A stretch of 64,000 bases of DNA from Gemmatimonadetes bacterium 2013_60CM_65_52 (lineage in GTDB: Bacteria; Gemmatimonadota; Gemmatimonadetes; Gemmatimonadales; Gemmatimonadaceae): NCBI GenBank assembly GCA_002215645.1, contig NGFI01000014.1, positions 372,001 through 436,000 on the forward strand, written 5' to 3'. The notes beneath the pieces are model-generated. The model was not told the origin of the DNA, did no database searches, and saw only the letters and a program-made list of their open reading frames with translations. Below, piece after piece: positions 1 to 7,921 of the stretch (position 1 is its first letter; each line of letters starts with the position of its first letter). A program made the position numbers and the translations under genes.

Positions 1-2
1 GC

Positions 3-1469
3 ACGGGTGATTTGTCCCAGAGCGTGATGCCGCACAATCATCGGCACGTGCTGGCGGACTGGCATCGGGCGTCGCCCGAGATCGTCCAGCAGGCAATTGC
101 CGCGGCAAAACACGCGAGTGTGGAGTGGGCGAACTGGTCGTGGGAAGACCGTGCGGCGGTCTTTCTTCGTGCGGCGGAGCTCCTGACCACCACGTGGCGA
201 CAGACCGTGAACGCGGCCACCATGCTGGGCCAATCGAAGACGGTGTTTCAGGCGGAGATCGACGCGGCCTGCGAGCTGATCGATTTCTGGCGCTTCAATC
301 CCGCCTACGCACAGCAGTTGTACGACGAGCAGCCGCTGAGCACGAACGCGATGTGGAATCAGTTGGACTATCGTCCGCTGGAAGGATTCGTGTATGCGGT
401 GACGCCGTTCAACTTCACGTCCATCGCCGGCAATCTCCCCACGGCGCCGGCGCTCATGGGCAATACGGTCGTCTGGAAGCCCGCCGGCTCGGCGATGCTG
501 TCGGCGTACTACATCATGCGTCTGCTCGAAGCGGCGGGTCTTCCGCCGGGGGTGATCAACCTGGTGCCGGGCGACGCGGCGGCGATCTCGAACGTGGCAC
601 TCACGCATCGCGACCTGGCCGGCGTGCACTTCACGGGAAGTACGGGCGTGTTCAATACGATGTGGCAGACGATCGGGGCGGACATGTCGCGCTACGCGAC
701 CTATCCGCGCATCGTCGGTGAAACGGGCGGCAAGGATTTCATTCTCGCCCATCCGTCGGCCGATCCGCAGGCACTCGCGGTTGCCATCGCGCGGGGCGGA
801 TTCGAGTACCAGGGCCAGAAGTGCTCCGCGGCAAGCCGCGTCTATGTGCCGCGGTCCCTCTGGCACGACGTCCGGGACCGGGTGGTCGGCATCATCGACG
901 AGCTTGGTGTCGGCGACGTGACGGATTTCCGCAACTTCATGGGCGCCGTCATCGACGAGCGCGCGTTCGGGAAGATCTCCGAGTACGTGAGCGATGCAAA
1001 GCGTAACGCGAAAGTCATCGCGGGCGGCAAGGTGGACGGCAAGGACGGATACTTCATCCATCCGACGCTCGTCGAAACCGCCGATCCCGGATATCGCCTG
1101 TTGTGCGAGGAGATCTTCGGTCCGGTGGTGACCGTGCACGTGTATGACGATGCACGGTGGGACGAGACGCTGCGCGTCGTGGACACCACGTCGCCGTATG
1201 CGCTGACGGGAGCGGTGTTCGCCAACGACCGCCGTGCGGTGCGCGAGGCAATGTTCGGGCTGCGAAACGTGGCCGGAAATTTTTATGTGAATGACAAGCC
1301 CACCGGCGCGGTGGTAGGCCAGCAGCCGTTCGGCGGGGCACGCGGCTCGGGCACCAACGACAAGGCGGGCTCGAAGCTGAACCTCGTGCGCTGGGTGAGC
1401 GCGCGCAGCATCAAGGAGACGTTCTCTCCGCCACTCGACCATCGCTATCCGTTCATGGCGGAGAAGTAG
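3..1469 (+). CDS. L-glutamate gamma-semialdehyde (1-pyrroline-5-carboxylate) dehydrogenase, 5' end outside window
   Basis: NAD-dependent aldehyde dehydrogenase that oxidises glutamate semialdehyde to glutamate, the second step of proline catabolism. The reading frame is open to the window edge. Numbering from the TTG at 12, the general-base Glu is residue 237 (GETGGKDF) and the catalytic Cys is residue 271 (QGQKCSA). The PHNHRHVLA, NAATMLGQSKT and TPFNFTSIAGNLP blocks are those of the P5CDH (RocA/PutA C-terminal) family rather than generic aldehyde dehydrogenases. The family is usually about 540 residues with roughly 55 ahead of the first motif seen here, so the true start lies upstream and the TTG at 12 is not it. 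No proline dehydrogenase is visible, but it could be just outside. Downstream comes a convergent gene. Confidence 0.93.
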   Translation, partial: TGDLSQSVMPHNHRHVLADWHRASPEIVQQAIAAAKHASVEWANWSWEDRAAVFLRAAELLTTTWRQTVNAATMLGQSKTVFQAEIDAACELIDFWRFNPAYAQQLYDEQPLSTNAMWNQLDYRPLEGFVYAVTPFNFTSIAGNLPTAPALMGNTVVWKPAGSAMLSAYYIMRLLEAAGLPPGVINLVPGDAAAISNVALTHRDLAGVHFTGSTGVFNTMWQTIGADMSRYATYPRIVGETGGKDFILAHPSADPQALAVAIARGGFEYQGQKCSAASRVYVPRSLWHDVRDRVVGIIDELGVGDVTDFRNFMGAVIDERAFGKISEYVSDAKRNAKVIAGGKVDGKDGYFIHPTLVETADPGYRLLCEEIFGPVVTVHVYDDARWDETLRVVDTTSPYALTGAVFANDRRAVREAMFGLRNVAGNFYVNDKPTGAVVGQQPFGGARGSGTNDKAGSKLNLVRWVSARSIKETFSPPLDHRYPFMAEK

Positions 1470-1472
1470 CGC

Positions 1473-2906
1473 TCACTTCGTCCAGAGAAAGAGGGCTCCG
1501 CAAGGGCCAGCTCGATACTTCGCTGGCACGGTACCGGCTGAGTAGAGCTCCGCGCCATGCAGGGCCTCGGGTGGCAACGCATTGAGGTCCCCCGGCTGTA
1601 CCTTGATGCCGTTGATGAACACGTCTACCGCGCACGCGGCTCCGCCCGGCCTCATGCTCGCTGGCGAGCCTAGTGTCGACATGCCGCGAGTCGAGACGAG
1701 AAGGGCCTCGGCGCCGAAGCCGGACACTCTCACCAGAGGAGCGAGCCGGAACAGGTCCGCCGTCTCGAACGGTCGACGACGCGCGATTTCGTCTTCGGTG
1801 AAGTAACGCCCCATGCCACTTCGGGAGCGCTCATCGAACTCGCGATTGCCGGCGGCATTGGGACTGTTCACGCGCTTCGCGATGACGCGCAGCGAGTCCA
1901 GGACTACGGCCGCACGTTCGAGCTTGACGGTGATCGGCGCGGTCTGGTTGTCGAGGTCAACTCGCAATCGGCGCGGGTAATACCCGAGCGCAAGGACCTC
2001 GAAGCCTTGAGTCCCCCCAGGAAGCCCGGCGAGGCGAAACGCGCCGTCCGGGCCTGACGCCGTGCCGTGCGAGGTGCCTAACAGGTGGATCTGCGCCGAG
2101 GCAACGAATTGGCCGCCGGTGGACTCCACGCGTCCCGTCAGCACGAATCTGCCAAGCACTGCCGCGGTGTCGGTCGTCGCGAGGGCCGGCGTGCCAACTG
2201 CGGGTGCGGGTGGTTCGGCCTGTGTGTCGAGCGTGATATCGCGCACGAGCAACCCTGCCTCGCCAATCTGCTCCTCGATGACGCCCGAGTGCTCGGCGCC
2301 TCCCGTCTGTGCCTGGAGGAGGAGTGATCGCGCGATGGGCAGTCCGCAGGCGCGATACACGCCGCTGGAGTCGGCCGTTACGGTCGCGGTGACCTCACGT
2401 GGACGTACTGCCAGCGTCGTGCGATCCAGGTCGAAGTCGCTCCACGTGAAGACGACCGAAGCGCCCGGAACCGTGCTGCCGGCGCGACGGATCGTTCCGA
2501 GCATGACGCCGACCGACGTATCTCGGACGGCGGCCGGACAGAACACACGCCGGAGCGTGGCGGCCGACGGAATGGCGAGGACGACGCGGGACTCGCCTTG
2601 CACGTCGATTTCAAGCGGCGGCGCGCCGATGCCCGTGGAGTCGATCCACGGGTGCTCCACGCTCAGCACGTAGCGCCCCTGGTGCAGGCCACCGAGCACG
2701 AACCGTCCCTGCGCGTCGGACGACGTGCTATGAAAGAGCGTGTCTGCGAGCCTGGCGGCCGGCGTCGCAATGACGGTCGCGCCGGCGAGCGGCCGCCCGT
2801 GGACGCTGTCGACGACCGTGCCCCTGATGCTTGGCGGTTCCGACTGCGCAAGCGCGATGACGGGAAACGCGGCGAGGACGGCAGAGCTGGCTAAGAGACG
2901 TCGCAT
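1473..2906 (-). CDS. Secreted carboxypeptidase-regulatory-like / TonB-plug domain protein without barrel
   Basis: 477 residues with a clear Sec signal peptide (MRRLLASSAVLAAFPVIALAQ). A first carboxypeptidase regulatory-like beta-sandwich follows at about residues 26-110 (RGTVVDSVHGRPLAGATV) and a second at about 253-330 (LTGRVESTGGQFVASAQIHLLG...GPDGAFRLAGLPGG). A TonB-receptor plug-like segment spans roughly 370-475 (FETADLFRLAPLVRV, CAVDVFINGIKV, LPPEALHGAELYSAG). The protein stops after the plug, so the 22-strand barrel of a real receptor is absent. Short proteins of this design recur in Gemmatimonadota. The role is unknown; periplasmic or outer-membrane association is inferred. It ends 3 bp from the convergent P5C dehydrogenase gene. 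Confidence 0.8.
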   Translation of the reverse strand: MRRLLASSAVLAAFPVIALAQSEPPSIRGTVVDSVHGRPLAGATVIATPAARLADTLFHSTSSDAQGRFVLGGLHQGRYVLSVEHPWIDSTGIGAPPLEIDVQGESRVVLAIPSAATLRRVFCPAAVRDTSVGVMLGTIRRAGSTVPGASVVFTWSDFDLDRTTLAVRPREVTATVTADSSGVYRACGLPIARSLLLQAQTGGAEHSGVIEEQIGEAGLLVRDITLDTQAEPPAPAVGTPALATTDTAAVLGRFVLTGRVESTGGQFVASAQIHLLGTSHGTASGPDGAFRLAGLPGGTQGFEVLALGYYPRRLRVDLDNQTAPITVKLERAAVVLDSLRVIAKRVNSPNAAGNREFDERSRSGMGRYFTEDEIARRRPFETADLFRLAPLVRVSGFGAEALLVSTRGMSTLGSPASMRPGGAACAVDVFINGIKVQPGDLNALPPEALHGAELYSAGTVPAKYRAGPCGALFLWTK

Positions 2907-2995
2907 GTGAGCGGAAAAGAGAGGTCGCGTATGTTCGCTCGCGTGCGAAGCGGCGGCCAGTGCCGCCAGGATACGAAGGTGCCCATCTTTAGCGC

Positions 2996-3910
2996 ATGGC
3001 CAGATACCGCTATTACACCGCCGACGTCTTTACGGACACGCCCTTCGGAGGCAATCAGCTCGCCGTCTTTCCGGACGCACGCAACATCCCCGAGAGGCGC
3101 CTGCAGGATGTGGCGCGCGAGTTCAACTTCTCGGAGACGACGTTCGTCTATCCTGCCGAAACACAGGAGGGAACGCGCCGAGTGCGCATTTTTACGCCCG
3201 GAGCGGAACTGCCATTCGCCGGCCATCCCACGATCGGCACCGCGCACGTCCTTGCGGCCATCGGTGAGCTCGTCTCGAGCACCAGCGAGCTTCGCATCGT
3301 GCTGGATGAGCCGGTAGGACCGGTTCCGGTCACCATCACGCTACGCGAGGGACGGCCGGTGTTTGCACAGCTCTCCGTAGCGAAGCTTCCCGAGCTTGGT
3401 CCACCTGCGCCGGGCCGCGAGGCGCTGGCGCACGTCCTCGGGCTCGAGCTCGACGACTTCCTCCCCGATCCCTGGATACCGCAGGGATACTCGTGCGGCC
3501 TGCCCTTTCTGTTCGTGCCGGTGCGCAACCGCGCCGCAGTGGCGCGTGCACAATTGCGTCTCGACGCCTGGGAGAGGACACTCAAGGGCACCTGGGCCTC
3601 GGAGATCCATCTCTTTGCGCGCGACGCCGAGCGTCCGGGCTCCGACCTTCGCGCCCGGGTATTCGTGCCGGGGCTGAGCGTGCCGGAGGATCCAGCAACG
3701 GGTAGCGCCAATGCGGCGCTTGCAGGCTACCTGGCGGCGCGAGACACGCGGCGCGACGGCACGTTGCGCTGGCGCGTGGAGCAGGGATTCGAGATGGGAC
3801 GGCCCAGCATTCTCGATGTCGAGGCGGACCTCCGCGACGGAATGGTGACGGCCGTGCGGGTGGGCGGCAGCTCGGTGCTTGTGTGCGACGGCACGATGGA
3901 GATCGCCTGA
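2996..3910 (+). CDS. PhzF family isomerase/epimerase
   Basis: 304 residues matching the PhzF fold throughout: N-terminal YYTADVFTDTPFGGNQLAVF, the catalytic Glu in FNFSETTF (Glu47, equivalent to Glu45 of PhzF), the HPTIGTAHVL motif, and the C-terminal DPATGSANAALAGYL motif that lines the active site. Family members catalyse acid-base isomerisations such as the DHHA isomerisation in phenazine synthesis. No phenazine genes are nearby, so the substrate here is unknown. The ATG at 2996 agrees with the conserved N-terminus. The 89 bp upstream separate it from a divergent gene and contain a small GC hairpin (2952-2967). Confidence 0.9.
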   Translation: MARYRYYTADVFTDTPFGGNQLAVFPDARNIPERRLQDVAREFNFSETTFVYPAETQEGTRRVRIFTPGAELPFAGHPTIGTAHVLAAIGELVSSTSELRIVLDEPVGPVPVTITLREGRPVFAQLSVAKLPELGPPAPGREALAHVLGLELDDFLPDPWIPQGYSCGLPFLFVPVRNRAAVARAQLRLDAWERTLKGTWASEIHLFARDAERPGSDLRARVFVPGLSVPEDPATGSANAALAGYLAARDTRRDGTLRWRVEQGFEMGRPSILDVEADLRDGMVTAVRVGGSSVLVCDGTMEIA

Positions 3911-3913
3911 GCC

Positions 3914-4195
3914 CTACGCCTGGCCTTCAGCGGCGCGCCGACGCGCGAGATGAAGGGCTCCCGTGACCGCAACGATGCATCCCACGACGATTCCTCCAAC
4001 GCCCGCATAAGCGAGAAAGCGAGCCCGATCCGCGGCGGCGAGAGCGGACTCTGTGCGCGGCCCGGGATGGCGGAAGGACAGCCGTCCTATCTCGGAGAGG
4101 CGCGCCTGGGCGACGAGACACGTGATCGCGCCGGCGAGGATGCAGAGCAGCGCGGTGAGGTCCACCAGACGGGCACGGCGAGATACGACGGGCAT
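3914..4195 (-). CDS. Small two-TM membrane protein
   Basis: 93 residues with two hydrophobic segments (about residues 11-30, LTALLCILAGAITCLVAQA, and 60-82, LAYAGVGGIVVGCIVAVTGAL) linked by a polar loop and ending in an Arg-rich cytoplasmic tail. It resembles no family I can name. It sits 3 bp from the end of the convergent phzF-like gene and is divergent from serA, whose start lies 95 bp away. The role is unknown. Codon bias is like its neighbours, and the ATG at 4195 is the only start that keeps both membrane segments. Confidence 0.6.
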   Translation of the reverse strand: MPVVSRRARLVDLTALLCILAGAITCLVAQARLSEIGRLSFRHPGPRTESALAAADRARFLAYAGVGGIVVGCIVAVTGALHLARRRAAEGQA

Positions 4196-4290
4196 GGCTC
4201 CGAATATGGCGCGCCACGCGAACGGCGCCCATGGGTTGCCCGGCGCACGCTGCCCGGCGAGCTTGCGGATATCCCCCGAACAAGACTTCC

Positions 4291-5898
4291 GTGCCCTGCC
4301 GTATCCTCGTCACCGATGACATCGACGCCGAGGGCGTCGCCCTGCTCACTGCCGAGCCGTCCTTTACCGTGGACGAGGTTCCGACGCTCCCGCCGGACGA
4401 GCTGCTGGAGCGTATCGACAGGTACGACGCCATCCTGGGGCGCAGCGCGACGCGCATCACGGCAGAGCTGCTTCGGCGCGCCACACGATTGCGCGTGGTG
4501 GGACGTGCCGGCGTGGGCGTCGACAACATCGCGCTCGACGCGGCCACCGCGCTCGGCGTGGCGGTCATCAACGCGCCGGCCGGCAACACCGTGGCCGTCG
4601 CCGAGCTTTTCTTCGGATCGCTCATCGGTCTGATCCGTCACTTGCCCCGTGCGGCGACCTCCATGCGCGACGGCCGCTGGGAGCGCGCCCAGTTCCTCGG
4701 CACGGAGATCAAGGGGAAGGCGCTCGTCATCGTCGGCGTGGGGCGCATCGGCGGCGAGGTTGCGACGCGTGCGCTCGCATTCGGCATGGACGTCGCGGGC
4801 TACGACCCCTACGTCGGCGACGACCGATTTCGCGCGTTGCGCATTCAGCGTCTCGCGACGCTCGAGGACGCGTTGGACATGGCGGACGTGCTCACCGTGC
4901 ACACGCCTCTTTCCGAGGAGACGGCGGGCATGATCGGGCGGCGCGAGCTCGCGCGCCTGCGCAGCGGCGCGATCGTGATCAACATGGCGCGCGGCGGCAT
5001 CATCGAAGAGTCGGCGCTCGCGCAAGCGCTGGAGACGGGCCAGCTTCGGGGCGCCATCGTTGACGCCTTCGTCAAGGAGCCGCTCGCGGCGGATCATCCG
5101 CTGCGGAAAGCAAAGAACGTTCTGCTGACGCCGCATGTCGGTGCATCCACGGCGGAGGCACAGCGCAACGTGGCGGTGGATGCGTGCGCCGCCGTGCGCG
5201 ATGCACTGCTGCACGACGAGCTCTCGCGCTCCATCAACGTCGCCGGTGCCGGCATCGGCGACTGGCGCGCACTGCAACCCGCTCTGCAAGTGACGCGGCG
5301 CGCGGCACGCGTCGCAAGCGCAATCCTCGCCGATCGTGGCGTGCGCGCCGCACAACGTCTCTCGCTTCGCTGTGGATCGGAGCTCGCGGGCTCCGGCGCG
5401 GCATTGCTTGCCGCCGCCGCGGCAGGCGTGCTCGAAGGCGCCGTGGACGTCGAGCGGATCAATCTCATCAACGCGCGATCGATTGCCGAGACGCGTGGCG
5501 TCGAGCTGTCCTCGTCGGAGTCGTCGTCCCTTGGGCCGTTCGGCATTCAGATCAGCCTGAGCGGCGGCATGCAGGAGATTGCGGTCGGATGCGTCGCGCC
5601 CGACGGCGCTCCCGGGCGGCTGACGCGAATCGGCGGCTTTCACGTGGACGTCGCGCCACGCGACACACTCATCATCCTCACGAACAACGACGTTCCCGGC
5701 GTCATCGGCCGCGTCGGCACGGTGCTTGGCGACGCCGGCGTGAACATCGCCGAGTATCATCAGGCCCGCCTGGCGCAGGGTGGCGAGGCGTTGGCGGCGA
5801 TCAGCGTGGACGGCGTCCCGCGCGCCGAAGTCCGCGACGCGCTGTTGCAGCTCGGCGACGTCCGTTCGGCAACGGTCGTCCATTTCCGCGGCGTGTGA
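4291..5898 (+). CDS. serA: D-3-phosphoglycerate dehydrogenase
   Basis: First enzyme of the phosphorylated serine pathway, oxidising 3-phosphoglycerate to 3-phosphohydroxypyruvate. At 535 residues it is the long form. It has a substrate-binding domain, a Rossmann domain (IVGVGRIGGEVA; VGRAGVGVDNI; NMARGGIIEE with the active-site Arg; LLTPHVGAST with the catalytic His), an intervening ASB domain (about 315-440), and a C-terminal ACT domain (TLIILTNNDVPGVIGRVGTVLGDAGVNI) that in homologues binds serine for feedback control. I choose the GTG at 4291 because upstream residues are not conserved; a longer reading from 4231 is possible. Its TGA overlaps the GTG of the next gene (GTGA), so translation is probably coupled through the whole serine operon. 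Confidence 0.95.
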   Translation: MPCRILVTDDIDAEGVALLTAEPSFTVDEVPTLPPDELLERIDRYDAILGRSATRITAELLRRATRLRVVGRAGVGVDNIALDAATALGVAVINAPAGNTVAVAELFFGSLIGLIRHLPRAATSMRDGRWERAQFLGTEIKGKALVIVGVGRIGGEVATRALAFGMDVAGYDPYVGDDRFRALRIQRLATLEDALDMADVLTVHTPLSEETAGMIGRRELARLRSGAIVINMARGGIIEESALAQALETGQLRGAIVDAFVKEPLAADHPLRKAKNVLLTPHVGASTAEAQRNVAVDACAAVRDALLHDELSRSINVAGAGIGDWRALQPALQVTRRAARVASAILADRGVRAAQRLSLRCGSELAGSGAALLAAAAAGVLEGAVDVERINLINARSIAETRGVELSSSESSSLGPFGIQISLSGGMQEIAVGCVAPDGAPGRLTRIGGFHVDVAPRDTLIILTNNDVPGVIGRVGTVLGDAGVNIAEYHQARLAQGGEALAAISVDGVPRAEVRDALLQLGDVRSATVVHFRGV

Positions 5899-7274
5899 CG
5901 GCGGCATCAGCACCCGTGGTCTCGCGCGACGAGGACGTGCGCCGGACCTACGCGACGGACGTCTCCGGGCTCGAGCTCGTGCCCGAGGGTGTGGCGCGGC
6001 CGGCCGACGCGGTCGAGGTAGCCGCGCTGCTCGCGGAAGCGAACGCATCGCGTACTCCGGTGACGCCCGCTGGTGGGCAGACGAGTACGACCGGAGCATC
6101 CATCACGGACCGCGGAATCCTCATGTCGCTGCGCGCGATGCAGCGCGTCATCGACATCGATGTAGACGCACGCAGCGTGCGCGTCGAGCCAGGCGTGCTG
6201 CTGGGCGAGCTCAAGCGAACGTGTGCGCAGCACGATCTGCTGCTCGCTCCCGATCCCACGAGCGAGGAGGAATGCACGGTTGGCGGCGCCATCGCGTGCA
6301 ACGCTTCCGGTGCGCGATCACTTCGATACGGCCCGACACGCAACCACGTTCGTGCACTGACCGTGGCGCTGGCCGACGGGTCGTTGGTGGAGCTTCGGCG
6401 GCCATCGCTCGAGAAGAACACGGTCGGTTACGCCTTCGCACAGGACGCCGTGGACTGGTTCATCGGCAGCGAAGGCACGCTCGGCGTGGTGGTGGAGGCC
6501 GAATTGGCGTTGCTGCCGATGCCGGAGCACGTGATCGGGCTCGCGATTCCGTTCGTGCGCGAAAAGGAAGCGTTCGCGTTTGTCGTCGCGGCACGGGAGA
6601 GCACGGCGGTCCACCCACGATGCCTCGAGTTCTTCGATGCGCTCGCGCTCTCGATCGCGCGCGATACCGGCGACACGTCGTGGGCACTGGGCGCGGAGGC
6701 GTTTGTGTACATCGAGGAGGCGCCCATCCGCGGTGTCGATCCCGCTCTGGACGAGTGGCTTGCTCTTGCCGATCGGTTCGGGGCCATAACGGATGACATG
6801 CGCGTGTACGATGGCGAAGCAAGCCTGCGCGAGGCGCGCCGAGTGCGACACGCGATTCCCGCGCATATGAATGAGCGGGGCGCCGCGCGTCGCGTGCATG
6901 GTGGGCGAAAGGTCTCGACGGACTGGGCGGTGCCGTATCGCGAGCTTGGACGAGCCATTCGCCGCGCGCGCGCCCTTGCCAGCGAAGCCGGCATCGCGCA
7001 GGCCGTCATCTACGGACACGCCGGCAATGGACACCCGCATCAGAACTTCATCGCCGACGACGCGGCGCAACTGTCGCGCATCGAACGTGTCGTCGAAGCG
7101 ACGCTGCGCGAGGTGATCGCGCTTGGCGGCACCGTGGCGGCCGAGCACGGCATCGGCAAGATCAAGCGGAAGTGGCTGCCATTACAGATGACACCCCTCC
7201 AGCTCCGCGTCATGCGCGCCGTGAAGCAGGAGCTCGATCCCGCGGGGATCCTGTCGCCCGGAAACGTCCTGTGA
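5895..7274 (+). CDS. FAD-linked 2-hydroxyacid dehydrogenase/oxidase (GlcD/D-LDH/D-2-HGDH type)
   Basis: 459 residues of the vanillyl-alcohol-oxidase-type FAD family. The N-terminal PCMH FAD-binding domain is clear (PVTPAGGQTSTTGASI; GGAIACNASGARSLRYGPTRNHV; FIGSEGTLGVV). So is the FAD_oxidase_C cap (GHAGNGHPHQNF; GGTVAAEHGIGKIK; ELDPAGILSPGNVL). Known members oxidise D-lactate, glycolate or D-2-hydroxyglutarate and pass electrons to quinone, cytochrome or ETF. The GTG at 5895 lies in a GTGA overlap with serA, and the gene ends in a GTGA overlap with serB. Its place inside a serine operon suggests D-2-hydroxyglutarate, a side product of SerA, as substrate; this is inference. The usual GHxGDGNLH motif reads GHAGNGHPH here. 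A longer frame from 5184 is a shadow inside serA. Confidence 0.88.
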   Translation: MTAASAPVVSRDEDVRRTYATDVSGLELVPEGVARPADAVEVAALLAEANASRTPVTPAGGQTSTTGASITDRGILMSLRAMQRVIDIDVDARSVRVEPGVLLGELKRTCAQHDLLLAPDPTSEEECTVGGAIACNASGARSLRYGPTRNHVRALTVALADGSLVELRRPSLEKNTVGYAFAQDAVDWFIGSEGTLGVVVEAELALLPMPEHVIGLAIPFVREKEAFAFVVAARESTAVHPRCLEFFDALALSIARDTGDTSWALGAEAFVYIEEAPIRGVDPALDEWLALADRFGAITDDMRVYDGEASLREARRVRHAIPAHMNERGAARRVHGGRKVSTDWAVPYRELGRAIRRARALASEAGIAQAVIYGHAGNGHPHQNFIADDAAQLSRIERVVEATLREVIALGGTVAAEHGIGKIKRKWLPLQMTPLQLRVMRAVKQELDPAGILSPGNVL

Positions 7275-7921
7275 GCGAGGATGGATTTGCCAGCATCATT
7301 CTCGACGTCGATTCCACCCTGTGTGGCGTGGAGGGAATCGACTGGCTCGCCGCGGCGCGCGGCGCGGACGTGAGCGAACGCGTCGAGGAGCTGACGCGCC
7401 GCGCCATGGCCGGTGAAGTCGCATTGGACTCGGTGTATGGAGAGCGGCTCGCGCTCGTAGCGCCCTCGTGGGAGTCGGTTGCCGCGCTCGCCGACGTGTA
7501 CGTGGCCGCTCTGGCGCCGGGTGCCGGAGAGACAGTCCGGGAGATCATGGCGAGCGGGCGCAGCGTGGTGCTCGTCAGCGGCGGCATCCTCGAGGCGATC
7601 CGGCCGGTGGCGGTGCAGCTCGGCATTCCACAGCGGCACGTACATGCCGTATCGCTGCGCTTCGACACAAAGGGCAACTATCGCGGTTACGACACCACGT
7701 CGCCGCTCGCGACGTCCACGGGTAAACGCGTGGTCGCTGAGACACTGCATTTGCGGCGGCGCGTGCTGGCAGTCGGCGACGGCGTGACCGACCTCGCGAT
7801 GCGCCCCGCCGTGGATTCCTTCGCCGCCTACACCGGATTCATTCGACGCGCATCGGTTGCGGATGTGGCCGACGTCGAGATCGAGGACTACCGACAACTG
7901 GGGGAGCTCGTGCTGACATGA
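7271..7921 (+). CDS. serB: HAD-family phosphoserine phosphatase-like protein
   Basis: 216 residues. HAD motif I is FASIILDVDSTLC with the nucleophile Asp and the DxDST signature of phosphoserine phosphatases. It is followed by GIDWLAAARGA, motif II VLVSGGILEAIRPVA, and motif III/IV around LAVGDGVTDLAMRPAV. The reaction is phosphoserine to serine plus phosphate. It starts with GTG at 7271 in a GTGA overlap with the FAD-linked gene and ends in an ATGA overlap with the aminotransferase, so the context strongly supports serine synthesis. It is slightly shorter than E. coli SerB because it lacks the N-terminal ACT-like domain, which is common outside Proteobacteria. Confidence 0.88.
   Translation: MSEDGFASIILDVDSTLCGVEGIDWLAAARGADVSERVEELTRRAMAGEVALDSVYGERLALVAPSWESVAALADVYVAALAPGAGETVREIMASGRSVVLVSGGILEAIRPVAVQLGIPQRHVHAVSLRFDTKGNYRGYDTTSPLATSTGKRVVAETLHLRRRVLAVGDGVTDLAMRPAVDSFAAYTGFIRRASVADVADVEIEDYRQLGELVLT

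Noticed and set aside
2952-2967. GGCGGC/GCCGCC hairpin upstream of the PhzF gene
   Set aside because: Six-bp GC stem, common by chance in GC-rich DNA, with no T-run.
4087-6099. 670-codon open frame on the minus strand opposite serA
   Set aside because: Arg/His/Ala-rich product with no family motifs; it is the antisense of serA, kept open by high GC at third positions.
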